From Amycolatopsis oliviviridis (GTDB lineage Bacteria; Actinomycetota; Actinomycetes; Mycobacteriales; Pseudonocardiaceae), in contig NZ_BNAY01000018.1 of NCBI RefSeq assembly GCF_014654365.1, positions 1 through 64,000 on the forward strand: a stretch of DNA of 64,000 nt. The letters run 5' to 3'. This document shows, piece after piece, positions 34,788 to 44,700 of the stretch. How positions within the stretch are numbered: the stretch's first letter is position 1; each line of letters starts with the position of its first letter. The translations under genes were made by a program, and so were the position numbers. The notes under the pieces were generated by a model that worked only from the letters and a program-made list of their open reading frames with translations, was not told the origin of the DNA and did not search any database.

Positions 34788-35506
34788 TTCTCCTGCTCCT
34801 TCGGTCGGTTCAGGCGCTCCAGTACCTCGGAGCAGGTGGCCAAGATCGTTTCGCGATCGACGACGTGCCAATCCCGGCCGCTGCTCAGGGCGTGGAGTTC
34901 GTCGTCGGGTTCGAACGCGAAGGCGGCGCCCGCGTGGGTGAAGACCTCCGCGTCGATTCCGCCGTTGCCGACGGCGACGGTGACGCCGCATTCGACGTCG
35001 CCGGTCGCCGCCAGCTCCCGGACCACCGCGGCTTTCCCCCCGGGTAGCCCGGGGGTGCTGAGGAGTTCGCCGGTGAACCGCCCGCCCGATTCGGCCAGCC
35101 GGGCGCCGTACCCCGAATGCAGGCCGAGGTCGTCCACCGCCTCCCACAGGGGGAGCTCGGAATTGCCGGAGACGAGGACGATCCGGTAGCGATACCGTTT
35201 GAATAGCTCGATGAGCGGCTCGGCGAAGGGGAACAGCTCGTCGCGGCACGCCCGCCAGGTCCGGGCGGCCGTCTCCCTGGCCTCGGTGACCGTCGCACCG
35301 CGCAACGCCTTCGCATAAGCCTGATACGCCTCGGTCATCGCTTGGCGACGCGAATTCCCGCCGGACGCGTAGCCGCGGATCGCCCGCAGGCAGGCCAGCC
35401 CCTCGTCCTTGTCGCAGACGCCGTCCTCGACGAGGTCCTCCAGGTAGCGGGTGCCGAGCACACCGCGCAACAGCGTGCCGTCCAGGTCCAGCACGGCGTA
35501 TCTCAC
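34784..35506 (-). CDS. HAD-IB family phosphatase, 240 aa
   Basis: HAD motif I is at the very N-terminus (VLDLDGTLL; D7 nucleophile and D9). Motif II is LVSGNSE, a Lys (GGKAAVV) follows, and motif IV is GNGGIDAEV in place of the commoner GDGxxD. A long helical cap (about residues 15-95) fits subfamily IB, which includes SerB-like phosphatases. Beside a prenyl diphosphate synthase, a phosphatase acting on a prenyl phosphate is plausible but not shown. It overlaps both neighbours by 4 bp and is therefore translationally coupled on each side. It is too short for the HAD-like terpene cyclases that carry an extra cyclase domain. Confidence 0.85.
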   Translation of the reverse strand: MRYAVLDLDGTLLRGVLGTRYLEDLVEDGVCDKDEGLACLRAIRGYASGGNSRRQAMTEAYQAYAKALRGATVTEARETAARTWRACRDELFPFAEPLIELFKRYRYRIVLVSGNSELPLWEAVDDLGLHSGYGARLAESGGRFTGELLSTPGLPGGKAAVVRELAATGDVECGVTVAVGNGGIDAEVFTHAGAAFAFEPDDELHALSSGRDWHVVDRETILATCSEVLERLNRPKEQEK

Positions 35507-36582
35507 GATTCGCGCTCCACCAGCAGCGCGGCGAGGTGACGCAGATCGGCGGCCGCGGAGGGCGGTAGCGGCGAGGTGTCGAGCACGGCGAGGGCTTCGG
35601 CGGTGCGGTCGGCGATCATGTTCTCCACCATCGCCGGGGCGCCGGTGCCTTCGATGACCTCCAAGACCCGGAGCGCGTCTTGCTCACTCAGCCGCGGATC
35701 GCCGACGTGCTTCTCCAGCAGCGCGCGCCCGGCGGTGTCCGCACGCTGCGCGGCCAGGGCGAGCAGGACGGTGCGTTTACCCTCGCGCAAGTCGTCGAAG
35801 ACGGGTTTGCCGGTCGTGGCCGAGTTCCCGAAAAGGCCGAGAAGATCGTCTCGCAACTGGAACGCGTCCCCCACCGGCAGGGCGAACCGGCTGAGCCGAT
35901 CGAGCAGGTCGGAGTCCGCGCCGGCCAGCAGCGCACCCAGTTGGAGCGGACGTTCGACGGTGTACCTCGCCGTCTTGTACCGGATGACGGTCAGCGGAGC
36001 GCCGTGGTCGTCAAGGGGGTTGAGGCAGGTGAACAGATCCAAGTACTGGCCGTAGTGCATCTCTTCGCGCATCTGGTCGACCAGCGAGCAGACGGCGGAG
36101 CGACGGCCGGGTGGCAGCGCCGCGCCCGTGAGCAGCTCGGTCGACCACATCAGCGCCATGTCGCCGATCAGGATCGCCGCCGCCTCACCGAAGCGCCGCG
36201 CGTTCCGGGCCCGCGGATACCGGTCCGCGATCGAGCGATGGACGCTCGGCCGGGATCGCCGGGTCGCGCTGTCGTCGATCACGTCGTCGTGGATGAGCGC
36301 GAACGCCTGGTACAGCTCGAGCGCCGCCGCCACGTCGACGATCGTGTCCGGTAGCCCGGTGCCACCGGCGGCCCGCCATCCGGCCGAGCAGAGCATGGGG
36401 CGTAACCGTTTGCCGCCCGCGGTGACGAAATCCCTGAGTGTTTCTGGAATCTCCGGACTGAGACCCCGGCAGGCGGCGTCGTCCCGTTTGGCTTCCAGGA
36501 AGAGGGTGAGCCGGGTCAGGACCCGCTCCCGGACCTCGTCGAAATCCAGGGACCGGCCGGTGTGTTCCGTGTAGACGGTCAT
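35503..36582 (-). CDS. Polyprenyl (farnesyl/geranylgeranyl-type) diphosphate synthase, 359 aa
   Basis: The first Asp-rich motif reads HDDVIDDSATRRSRPSVHR and the second FQLRDDLLGLFGN, both diagnostic for trans-prenyltransferases that condense isopentenyl diphosphate with an allylic diphosphate. The second has Gly where the last Asp of DDxxD is expected, as in some actinobacterial enzymes. Other family marks are GGKRLRPMLC and the Lys-Thr pair in RYKTARYTVERP. Chain length cannot be read with certainty; bulky residues before the first motif (ELYQAFALIHDD) suggest C15-C20. It starts 16 bp after the reductase gene, within the operon 38694-33522. No terpene cyclase is present beside it. Confidence 0.93.
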   Translation of the reverse strand: MTVYTEHTGRSLDFDEVRERVLTRLTLFLEAKRDDAACRGLSPEIPETLRDFVTAGGKRLRPMLCSAGWRAAGGTGLPDTIVDVAAALELYQAFALIHDDVIDDSATRRSRPSVHRSIADRYPRARNARRFGEAAAILIGDMALMWSTELLTGAALPPGRRSAVCSLVDQMREEMHYGQYLDLFTCLNPLDDHGAPLTVIRYKTARYTVERPLQLGALLAGADSDLLDRLSRFALPVGDAFQLRDDLLGLFGNSATTGKPVFDDLREGKRTVLLALAAQRADTAGRALLEKHVGDPRLSEQDALRVLEVIEGTGAPAMVENMIADRTAEALAVLDTSPLPPSAAADLRHLAALLVERES

Positions 36583-36598
36583 GGGGTGACTCCTGTGC

Positions 36599-37096
36599 TC
36601 ACGAAGACGGTGCCTTGTCGAGGGCGAAGATGCGGAAGCTCCCGCGCCCGCTGTTGTCCAGGTAGTCCTGATAGGCGGGGCCGTAGCTGGTGATGAGCCG
36701 CCACTGCGCGTCGTGGTCCTCGCCGGTGAGCAGTCGCGCGGTGACCGGGAGGACCTCGTTGCCCAGGGTGATGGTCGCCCTCGGGTCGGCGAGGAGGTTT
36801 TCCGACCACGCCGGATGCTTGCGGTCGCCGAAATTCGACGCGACCACGGCGTAGGAGTTCCCGTAGGGAGAGAAGAAGAGCGGCGAGGAGTACTGCTTGC
36901 CGCTACGACGGCCGGTGGTGGTGAGCAGCAGCGTGCCGGCGCCGGTGGTGCCGCCGAGGCTGAACCTGCCCTTGGTCCGTTCCAGCAGGAAGCGATCCGC
37001 GGGCACCAGCACCGTGCGCATGAACGTGATGAACCAGCGTTTCGGGGCGACGCGGATCATCGTTTTCCAGAGGATGGCCTGCACTCGTTCTTTCAT
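36599..37096 (-). CDS. Deazaflavin (F420)-dependent nitroreductase-family protein, 165 aa
   Basis: The sequence matches the Ddn/DUF385 family of F420-binding split-barrel proteins: TTTGRRSGKQYSSPLFF (cofactor phosphate binding), ASNFGDRKHPAWSENL and a C-terminal QDYLDNS segment. Members use reduced F420 for hydride transfer to quinones, nitro compounds or unsaturated metabolites. Length is typical, and there is no signal peptide, though the N-terminus is amphipathic. The ATG overlaps the upstream GMC oxidoreductase stop by 4 bp. In this operon it could reduce double bonds of an isoprenoid chain (inference). Confidence 0.85.
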   Translation of the reverse strand: MKERVQAILWKTMIRVAPKRWFITFMRTVLVPADRFLLERTKGRFSLGGTTGAGTLLLTTTGRRSGKQYSSPLFFSPYGNSYAVVASNFGDRKHPAWSENLLADPRATITLGNEVLPVTARLLTGEDHDAQWRLITSYGPAYQDYLDNSGRGSFRIFALDKAPSS

Positions 37097-38694
37097 GACG
37101 AAAACTCCCGGATGATGAGGTCGGCGGCCCGCTCGGCGAGCATGACGGTCGGGGCGTGGGTGTGCCCCCGGGTGATCCGTGGCATGACCGAGGCGTCCAC
37201 GACCCGGAGGCCGGCAACCCCGCGCACGCGCAGTTCCGCGTCCACCACGGCGCCCTCGTCCGTCCCCATCCGGCAGGTGCCCGCCAGGTGGTAGACGGTG
37301 TCGGTGTGCGCCCGGACGTGCTTCTCGACGCTTTCGGCGTCGTCGGGGTCGAGCGCCGGATACCAGGAGTCGCCGACGTACGGCGCGAGCGCCGTCGTGC
37401 CGAACATCCGGCGCGCGATCTCGACACCTTGGGTCAGGCGTCGCAGGTCATGGCCGTCCGGGTCGGAGAACGTGCCGAAATCGATCTCCGGAGCCTCGGC
37501 CGGGTCCGCGGACCGGAGCCGGACCTGCCCGGAGCTCTCCGGCTGCAGCAGCACGACGGCGATGGTGAGCGCGTGATCGGGTGGCGGGTCGATTCCGTGG
37601 TTGACGAAGGCCACCGGCAGGAAGCTGATCTCCAGGTCCGGCGCCGGTTGCTCGGGGCCGCTCGCGAGGAAGCAGGCGGCTTCGGCCACGTTCGAGGTCA
37701 GGGGGCCACGGCGTTCGGACTCGTAGAGCGCGGCGGCGGCCGGTTCGCCCGCGGACGCCAGCGTGACCGGTTTCGGGCAGTGGACGATCAGCGGCGTGAA
37801 CACGTGGTCCTGCAGGCCGAGTCCGACACCAGGGACATCGGCGACACAGGCGATGCCGTGCTCGGCCAGTTGCGCTGCCGGACCGATGCCGGACAGCAGC
37901 AGTAGTTGAGGTGAGTTGACTGCGCCAGCGCTGAGCACGACCTCGCGTCGCGCGGTGAGTGTCACCGCTTCGCCGTCGGAGTTCAGGGCCTCGACCCCGG
38001 TGGCCCGGCCGTCGGTGACGACGATCCGCCGGACGTGCATCCCGGTCAGGAGCTCCAGGCCGGGATGCCGGAGGGTGCGCAGATAGCCGTCCGCCGCGCT
38101 CCAGCGTTCACCACGACGCTGGGCCGTGGGGATGCGTCCAGCCCCGGTGTGGTCGCCTCCGTTCACCCCGGCTGACCGTGGTAGCCCGAGCTCGTCGCAG
38201 GCGTCGAGGAAAGCGGACGTCGCCTCGGACTCGCCACGCACGTCTTCGACGTACAGCGGGCCGTCCGAGCCGTACACGCCCGCGTCGTCGTCGCCGACGC
38301 GGCGTTCCGACCGGCGGAAGTAGGGTTCGACGTCCGCGTAGGACCATCCCTCGGCGCCCGCCTCCGCCCAGCCGTCGAAGTCGGCGCGGTGACCGCGGGT
38401 CCAGACGTTGGCGTTGATCGACGAGCAGCCACCGAGAACCCGGCCCCTGGGGACCCGGATCGCACGTCCGGTCAGGCCGGGCTGCGGGGTGCTGCGGTAG
38501 TCCCAGTCGGCTTCGCTGCCGAAGAGGGCGGGGAACGCGACCGGGATCTTGATCGCCGGGTTGTCGTCGGGGCCGCCGGCTTCGACCAACGCCACGGTGA
38601 CGTCGTGTTCGGCGCCGAGGCGGGCCGCGATGGCGCATCCGGCCGATCCGGCGCCGACGACGATGTAGTCGAAGGCGCGTACTGCGTCCGTCAT
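37093..38694 (-). CDS. GMC-family FAD oxidoreductase (choline dehydrogenase-like), 533 aa
   Basis: The ATG at 38694 (GGAGGG upstream) opens the protein; the longer frame is upstream leader. The FAD-binding VVGAGSAGCAIAARL is at about residues 12-26. GMC signature 1 is PRGRVLGGCSSINANVWTRG and signature 2 is GAVNSPQLLLLSGIGP. The catalytic region has YHLAGTCRMG with the conserved His, then TRGHTHAPT, where the usual second residue (N or H) is His. Such enzymes oxidise primary or secondary alcohols. It is the first gene of a five-gene operon with a prenyl diphosphate synthase and a phosphatase, so a prenyl alcohol is a reasonable substrate guess. It is divergent from the NDH-2-like gene. Confidence 0.92.
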   Translation of the reverse strand: MTDAVRAFDYIVVGAGSAGCAIAARLGAEHDVTVALVEAGGPDDNPAIKIPVAFPALFGSEADWDYRSTPQPGLTGRAIRVPRGRVLGGCSSINANVWTRGHRADFDGWAEAGAEGWSYADVEPYFRRSERRVGDDDAGVYGSDGPLYVEDVRGESEATSAFLDACDELGLPRSAGVNGGDHTGAGRIPTAQRRGERWSAADGYLRTLRHPGLELLTGMHVRRIVVTDGRATGVEALNSDGEAVTLTARREVVLSAGAVNSPQLLLLSGIGPAAQLAEHGIACVADVPGVGLGLQDHVFTPLIVHCPKPVTLASAGEPAAAALYESERRGPLTSNVAEAACFLASGPEQPAPDLEISFLPVAFVNHGIDPPPDHALTIAVVLLQPESSGQVRLRSADPAEAPEIDFGTFSDPDGHDLRRLTQGVEIARRMFGTTALAPYVGDSWYPALDPDDAESVEKHVRAHTDTVYHLAGTCRMGTDEGAVVDAELRVRGVAGLRVVDASVMPRITRGHTHAPTVMLAERAADLIIREFSS

Positions 38695-39167
38695 AAGGGA
38701 TTTCCCTCCATCTGGCCCTCGTCGGGAAGAGGATGGGCTGTGGCGTTGTGTCTGCGGGTATAGGCACTGCTGGTTTACCGGATCACGTTCGCCCGATCGT
38801 GGCGGGCGGTGTGAATTTCTGGTATTTCCGCCCCAAAGGACACCGGGTGCGGCTGTGTCGGACGGTGCGAAAGAGCCTCGGTGGTGGACGAAAAGTCCTG
38901 GTTCCAGCGCTGGGACCGCGATGTGTCGCACACTCGCTCGCGGAGGCACGGTAACCGCCTCGGGTCGAAGTATGATCGTGATTTTGTTTCTCAAAGGTGG
39001 AAACGCCGCAAAATCGTTTAATGGATCTGCTCGAAAACACTTTTATCGCGCGCCGAACCTGAGATTTCCGTTAAAGTCTGCGAACCATCCCCGGAAAGAA
39101 AATCACTCGCTACGCGTCTTCCGTGGTTTTCCTGCGCAGGCCTGCGATCGCTTGAGGAGTACGAGCT
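38695..39167. other. 473-bp divergent promoter region, AT-richer, no gene seen
   Basis: The region separates the GMC oxidoreductase operon (minus) from the NDH-2-like gene (plus). Between 38960 and 39110 it is markedly AT-rich for this genome, consistent with promoters. No clear hairpin or credible small gene was found. Confidence 0.5.
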
Positions 39168-40391
39168 ATGAGTACGACCGAACAACGGCGCCACGTCGTC
39201 CTGCTGGGCGCGGGTTATCTGTCGATCTGGTCGTACCGGGCGTTGAAACGCAAGGTGGGCAAGCAGGTCGACTTCACCGTCGTCGCCCCGGCGACCGCGC
39301 ACACCTTTCACGGATGGACCGGCGAGGTCCTTTCCGGCGAACTGCCGCCGGACGCGCAACTGAGCCCGATTTCCGAAGCGATGCCCACCGCGCGGCACGT
39401 GCGGGGGCACGCCAGGAGCGTGGACCGCGCCGCCCGGACCGTGGAGGTCGAACGGGTCGACGGGACGAAACAGACCCTCCACTACGACCATCTGATCGTG
39501 GGCACCGGGCAGTACGAAGACGTGAGCCGGGTGGAGGGGATGGAAGAGCACGCGTACCGGCTGCGGGACGCGGGCCGGACCGGGAAACTCGTCGCCCACC
39601 TCGACGAGTGCGTGGAGAGCGCCCGTTCGTCGACCGAGGAGAAGCTGCGCGCCAAGGCACTGACCGTGGTCGTGGCAGGCGGCGGTCTGGCCGGGATCGA
39701 AGCGTCGGTCGCGATCGCGCAGCGGCTGGCCCGGGCCACGGAGGGAACTTCGGAACGGGAGTACGCCGAAGTCGTTCTCGTCACCCCCACCGGTGAACTG
39801 GCTAAGGAGATGCCGCCCAAGCTGCGCGCGCATGTCCGCAAAGAGATCCAGGACAACGGAGTACGTCTCATCGCGTCGGCCCGGGTCGTCGCCGTGGGCC
39901 CCGACGGGGTGAAGCTCGACGACGGTTCCTGGCTGGCGGCGTCCACTGTGGTCGCGGCGATCGGGAACAGCCCGCGTCCGCTGCCGGGACTCGACGACCT
40001 GCCGGTCGACGACCGTGGAGCCGTGCGGGCCGACCGCATGCTGCAGATCGCGCCGGAGGTGTGGAGCGGCGGCGACGCGGCGTCGGTGCCGCTGGCGTCC
40101 GGCGAACCGTGCCCGGTCGACGCCGCCTGGGCGATCGGTCAGGGAAGCTGGGTCGGCGGGAACGTCGCGCGGGTGATCCAAGGCCGCGCACAGCGCGAGT
40201 TCACCTGGAAGAGCGTTGGGGTCACCGCCGGTTTCGGTCGGGGTCACGCCGTGCTGGAGGCTTGGGGGATGTCGTTCCGCGGCCGCCCCGCCTGGCTTTC
40301 GAGGGCGGCGTTCTTCGGTTACTACCTGCCTTCACGGCCCCAGTTGCGCCGTGTCCTCCGGATGCTCGTGGCCCGGCGCCGGGGAAAGTGA
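39168..40391 (+). CDS. NAD(P)/FAD-dependent oxidoreductase, type II NADH dehydrogenase-like, 407 aa
   Basis: Two dinucleotide-binding folds are present: FAD at HVVLLGAGYLSIWSYRAL (about residues 9-26) and NAD(P) at VVVAGGGLAGIEASVAI (about 167-183). A third family mark is the VWSGGDAASVPL segment, which closes the FAD site. The C-terminus (PSRPQLRRVLRMLVARRRGK) is strongly basic and amphipathic, as expected for peripheral membrane attachment. The enzyme probably moves electrons from NAD(P)H to quinone without proton pumping; a different acceptor is possible. GAGGAGT precedes the ATG. A palindrome of the GTCGTGAGTG family follows about 60 nt after the stop. Confidence 0.88.
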   Translation: MSTTEQRRHVVLLGAGYLSIWSYRALKRKVGKQVDFTVVAPATAHTFHGWTGEVLSGELPPDAQLSPISEAMPTARHVRGHARSVDRAARTVEVERVDGTKQTLHYDHLIVGTGQYEDVSRVEGMEEHAYRLRDAGRTGKLVAHLDECVESARSSTEEKLRAKALTVVVAGGGLAGIEASVAIAQRLARATEGTSEREYAEVVLVTPTGELAKEMPPKLRAHVRKEIQDNGVRLIASARVVAVGPDGVKLDDGSWLAASTVVAAIGNSPRPLPGLDDLPVDDRGAVRADRMLQIAPEVWSGGDAASVPLASGEPCPVDAAWAIGQGSWVGGNVARVIQGRAQREFTWKSVGVTAGFGRGHAVLEAWGMSFRGRPAWLSRAAFFGYYLPSRPQLRRVLRMLVARRRGK

Positions 40392-40452
40392 CCGGCGCGG
40401 GTTCCGCAACACGCCTCGCCGCCGATCGGCACGGCCTTTGAGGCGTCGGTCC

Positions 40453-40508
40453 AGGTGGTCGTGAGTGTTTTGGGTCGTTCTAACGACACTTTTCACTCAC
40501 GACCACCT
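40453..40508. repeat. Palindrome of GTCGTGAGTG family (copy 1)
   Basis: Fifteen-bp outer arms at 40453-40467 and 40494-40508 (AGGTGGTCGTGAGTG and complement) enclose an inner GTCGTT/AACGAC hairpin. It lies about 60 nt after the flavoprotein stop and is probably a terminator. Two related copies occur at 61752 and 62257. Confidence 0.8.
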
Positions 40509-40661
40509 CGACCAGGCGCGCTGCCGGGCTGTGTCGGGCACGCCGGGTCGCGGTTCGTGAAGTGATTCCCTCCTTATCGACGGGACCCGTCCGATGATGT
40601 GGACGGAAGAGACCCGTGCGGCGAAGGTGGCTTGAAGGAGCACTGGGCCCGAGGAGGAACA

Positions 40662-41651
40662 TTGCGATACCGAAGACTGCTCACCTTGTTCGCCGCACTG
40701 ATCGCACTGCTGGCGGCCACGGCCGCTATTCCCGCGACATCGTCCGCGCAGGGTTCGGTCGACGTCGCCACCCGTGTCGCTGATTCGGTCGGCTTCGCGT
40801 CCGGGGGAATCCACCTCGAGAACGGGAAAGCCGTCGTCAATGTCGTCGACGACGCCGCCGAGCGGAAGGTGCGCTCCGCCGGGCTCAAGGCGAAAAAGGT
40901 CAAGCGTTCCCTTTCGGCCCTGACCGAAGTGAAGAACCAGCTGGACAAGATCAGGAACGTCCCCCAGACCGCATGGGGCATCGACACGAGCGCCAACCAG
41001 GTCGTCGTCACCGTCTACGACACGGCGACGAAGACGTCCGCCGACCGGGTCACCGCGGCCGCCGCGGCGTTCGGCGACAGCGTCCGGATCGAGCGGCGCA
41101 CCGGGAAGCTGTCCCTGCACATCGCGGGTGGCGAGCAGATCAGCAGCAGCGCCGGCGCCAACTGTTCGCTGGGCTTCAACGTCACGCGCGACGGCCAGCC
41201 GTTCATGCTCACCGCCGGGCACTGCACGAACGCCGGTGGAACATGGTCCGGTGGCGACGTCACGGGCGCGCCGGTCGTCGCCAGTGACTGTCCCGGCGCG
41301 GACACCGGTCTGCTCGCGCGCCCGAACGGCACCGGGCCGGGACAGATCGTCAACGGTCAGCGCATCACCTCCGCGGCGGTTCCCCTTGTGGGGCAGCAGA
41401 TCCAGTCGCACGGCAAGACGACAGGGACACGCGCGGGCCGGATCATCGCGGTGAATCAGTCGGTCAACACCGACGTCGGCGTCATCAACAACACGTTCAT
41501 CGCGGAGATCGTGACGCTGCCCGGTGACTCCGGCGGTCCGGCGTATGCCGGGACCCGCGGTCTCGGCACTCTTTCCGGCGGTGACGACCGGGTCAGTTTC
41601 TACTACCCGCTCACCCTGGCGATGCAGGCATACCGGCTCAAACTCGCCTGA
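40662..41651 (+). CDS. Secreted S1 family serine protease (streptogrisin-like), 329 aa
   Basis: The TTG at 40662, with GAGGAGGAA just upstream, gives a clean signal peptide (RYRRLLTLFAALIALLAATA, cut near TSSAQ). A pro-region of about 110 residues follows (helical, with a VVTVYDTATKTSADRV segment). The protease domain shows the triad: H187 in LTAGHC, D214 in PGADTGLLARP and S290 in LPGDSGGPAY. The Cys pair around His is kept. The enzyme should be secreted as a zymogen and mature by removing the pro-region. It lies directly before giant 2 on the same strand, with a 12-bp hairpin terminator between them, so it is probably a separate transcript. A role in processing giant 2 is only a possibility. 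Confidence 0.92.
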   Translation: MRYRRLLTLFAALIALLAATAAIPATSSAQGSVDVATRVADSVGFASGGIHLENGKAVVNVVDDAAERKVRSAGLKAKKVKRSLSALTEVKNQLDKIRNVPQTAWGIDTSANQVVVTVYDTATKTSADRVTAAAAAFGDSVRIERRTGKLSLHIAGGEQISSSAGANCSLGFNVTRDGQPFMLTAGHCTNAGGTWSGGDVTGAPVVASDCPGADTGLLARPNGTGPGQIVNGQRITSAAVPLVGQQIQSHGKTTGTRAGRIIAVNQSVNTDVGVINNTFIAEIVTLPGDSGGPAYAGTRGLGTLSGGDDRVSFYYPLTLAMQAYRLKLA

Positions 41652-41674
41652 CGACCCACGGCACCGTCCCGACC

Positions 41675-41702
41675 GATCCGGGCCGTACCAACGGCCCGGA
41701 TC
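41675..41702 (+). terminator. 12-bp hairpin between protease gene and giant 2
   Basis: Arms GATCCGGGCCGT and ACGGCCCGGATC surround ACCA, 24 nt after the protease stop. It is a likely terminator and lies about 39 nt from the giant 2 ribosome binding site. No T-run follows. Confidence 0.7.
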
Positions 41703-41740
41703 GCTCATGAGCGGACAACGTTCTGGCACACAACGATTTC

Positions 41741-41749
41741 GAGGGGAGG
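41741..41749 (+). promoter_or_regulatory. Ribosome binding site of giant 2
   Basis: GAGGGGAGGTGAGAGAAG leads into a GTG at 41758. This site, with the alignment to giants 1 and 3, sets the start. The frame is open 78 codons further upstream, but that part overlaps the protease gene in another frame. Confidence 0.75.
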
Positions 41750-41757
41750 TGAGAGAA

Positions 41758-44700
41758 GTGTCGGGTGGTTCGGTCAAGTTGCCTGCCGAGTTGCAGACCT
41801 TCTTTTTGGTGACGTTGGGGATGCCGTGGCCGGAGGGTGACGACGCGGCGCTGTCCGAGCTGGCGCGGGCGTGGCGTGAGTTCGAGGCCGCCGCCGAGGA
41901 GTACCGCGAGGCGGTTCGGGCCGGTGGTGTGGGGGTTCCGGCCGCGCTGGTGGGGGAGACGGGGGAGTTCTTCACGTCCTATCTGGGCGGTGACGTGGTG
42001 TCCGGGGTCGAGGCGTTGGGGGAGTCGGCGTCGGGTCTGGCGGGGATGGCGAAAACGGCCGCGGCGGACGTGGTGAAGGCCAAGGTCATGATGATCGCGA
42101 TGGCGGCGATGGCGCTGGCGACGATCATTCATTTGCTGGCGACGTTGATCGGTGCGGCGTTCGTGGGGTTGGCGCAGTTGACGGCCCGGCAGGCGTTGAT
42201 GGCGATTTGGCGTGGTCTGGTGGCGAAGATGCACGCCCTGGTCACGATGAAGCTCAACCAGGAACTCGGGATCCGCCTGGTGAAGGCGATCGGCGCCGGA
42301 GTGGTGGCCGCGACACCGCATACGGTGAAGTTCGCGCTGGCGGGCGCGGGGATCATGGGTGGTCTGGATCTGTCGATCCAGACCGGGCAGATCGCGGCGG
42401 GCAAACGTGACGAGCTGGACGGCAAGTCGTTGCTGGGCTCGTTCGGTGGCGGGGCACTGGGTGGCGCGTTCGCGGGGATCTTCCACGCGGGTGCGGTGTG
42501 GGCGAGGAGTGCCGCGGCGGGGTGGGGGGACAACGAAGCGGCGAGGTTGCTGGCGGAGCGGATGAAGGCTGAGGGGGTGACGCTGGAGACGTTGAAGGAG
42601 GCGGGGGAGCGCCTGGCGGTTGCGCCGCGGGCGATCCCCGGCTCGGTGGAGGCGCTGGGACATCTGTCGTACGGGATCGGGCAGGTCGGCGTGGTGTTCA
42701 TCACCGCGCCGGTGATCAACCTGGCGACCGGGTCGCCACACGCGAGTCCGTGGCTGGGGATGCTGGGGGCGTTGTCGGGGTTCGGGGGTGGCCGCGGCGG
42801 TGGTGGCGCTGGTGGCCGCCTCGACGCGCTGCTGGTCGATCTGGGGCATTTGCCGAAGGCGGTGGAGTTCACGATCCCGGCCGCCGACGTCAAGACGGAC
42901 ATCAAGACGGACGTCAAGACCGGCAGCGAGGCGAAGGTCCCCGTCGCCGACATCAAGACCGACTTCACGGCCGACGTCAAAGCCGGTGGCAAGGCCGACG
43001 GCGGCGTCACCACCGGGGAACGGCTCTTCCTCGAACCGCCACCGTCCTATGCGGACACGATCGCGGCCGATGCGGCACAGCGTCTCGTGGCCTCGACTAC
43101 GCCGGGGCAGGCGATCGGCACTCTCTTCACCCCCGCGGTCCACGAGAACCCCGCAGGCGCGGTGGTTTCGGCGGCTGACACGAGTTCGACGGTCCACATC
43201 GGACAGAAGGACGAGCCGGCGGGCGTCACGAGCCCGGCTTTCGCCGCAGAGGGGACAACGGCGCACTTCCTCACGACGGCGGCACAACCGCAGCCGGGGG
43301 CGGTGAACGGTGGCCACGCCACCCCCACTACCGCGACGGCCGGCCCTGCAACCGCCGCGAGCACCACCACCACCGCCACGGCCGGCGCCACGACCACCAC
43401 GTCCAGCACGAATACCGCCACGACCGCGACGACCAGCACCGCCACCAACGGGCCTTCCACGGCCACACCCGCCGCGCAGACGACCTCCGGTGCCGAAGCA
43501 GGCAGGGCCGCGCCGGAGCGGAATCCCGGTGCCGTGTCCGAAACAGCGGCCGCGCGAGACACCGACGTGGCCACTTCCGCACAGGTACCCGAGGCGAAGG
43601 CCGTCGACACGGCGTCGACCGGCCCGCAGCGCGTCGAGAGTGCTCCCGCGACCACCACCACAGAGCCCGCGCCGGCTCCCGAAGCACCTGCGGTTTCCGA
43701 ACCCGCACCGATCGCGGCGGAAAGCCCGCAGAACCGGCCGCAGCCGGCGGTCACCCGTCCGGCGGCCGCCGAAACAACGACGAGCGACCGCGCGACTCTC
43801 CCGGAGAAATCCGCTCCCGAACGCACGACCGGCGACCTGCCTGCCAGGCCAGGGAAGACAGAACTCACGGAGCCCAAGGTCGAGACCGCAGGGGCACAGA
43901 GCGGACGATCGGGCGCGGCGACCCCTGCCCGGGTCGAAGGCAAGCCGGTCACGGAGGCGGCCGCGCACACCGCTCAGTCGTCCGACACGTCCAGCCGCCC
44001 GGCGCCCGCGCGGCTGGAACCGGACAGGAAGATCGCCGAACCGATCGCACGGGCGGCGGAGGTCCGGACCTCGGTCACGGCCGACGCGCCGGGACGTCCG
44101 GCCACCGGCGTCGGACGCGACGAAAACCGTGGACAGACCCGCGACGAGGCCGATTCCGACGAGGCGTTGCTGATCCCGGTCGCCTATGTCGACGAGACCC
44201 CGCACACCGCGGTCCACGGCGAGGAGCCCCCGGCGCGGATGGGCCGCGCGGAGTGGGCGGAGTGGGAAAAACTGCGAGGGACACTGACGGCGACGCCCTA
44301 CAAGGCGGAGCGCTTCGAGCCCTACGCCAAAGGTGAGAGCGACGACGGCAAGCTGGGCGGCCGGATCACGCAGATCCGGTTCACCGTCCGGCGGGGCCAG
44401 GTGGCCAACGGGACCTGGATCCGGGAGATCGCGGTCCCGCTGGCCCTGGTTTCCGACGACGTCGATCAGAAGACCCGGGAAACCCTCATCGAGTCGCTGC
44501 AAAAGGAACTCGCCACGCTCGAAGCCGCCACCGATCCGCACCTCTTGCGTCTCGGCAACGGCGACCGGGCCCACTTGCGTCTGGAAGCCGTTGCCGCGGA
44601 CGGGTTCGCCGAGGGCTGGGACCGGTACTCCGGGGAGAGCCTTCCGGTCACCGTCAAGAACGGGGAAGGCGAGACCAACCAGGTCCAGTGGTTCCTCGGT

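Noticed and set aside
34784..35506. HAD protein as a terpene cyclase
   Set aside because: The protein is only 240 residues with ordinary HAD-IB motifs. It lacks the extra domain seen in HAD-like terpene synthases.
41524..41757. 78-codon upstream extension of giant 2
   Set aside because: It overlaps the S1 protease gene in another frame. The GTG at 41758 has a good ribosome binding site and aligns with the starts of giants 1 and 3.
43300..44160. Thr/Ala runs in giant 2 as a frameshifted region
   Set aside because: The frame stays open with no shift in codon bias on either side. The composition fits a disordered linker.
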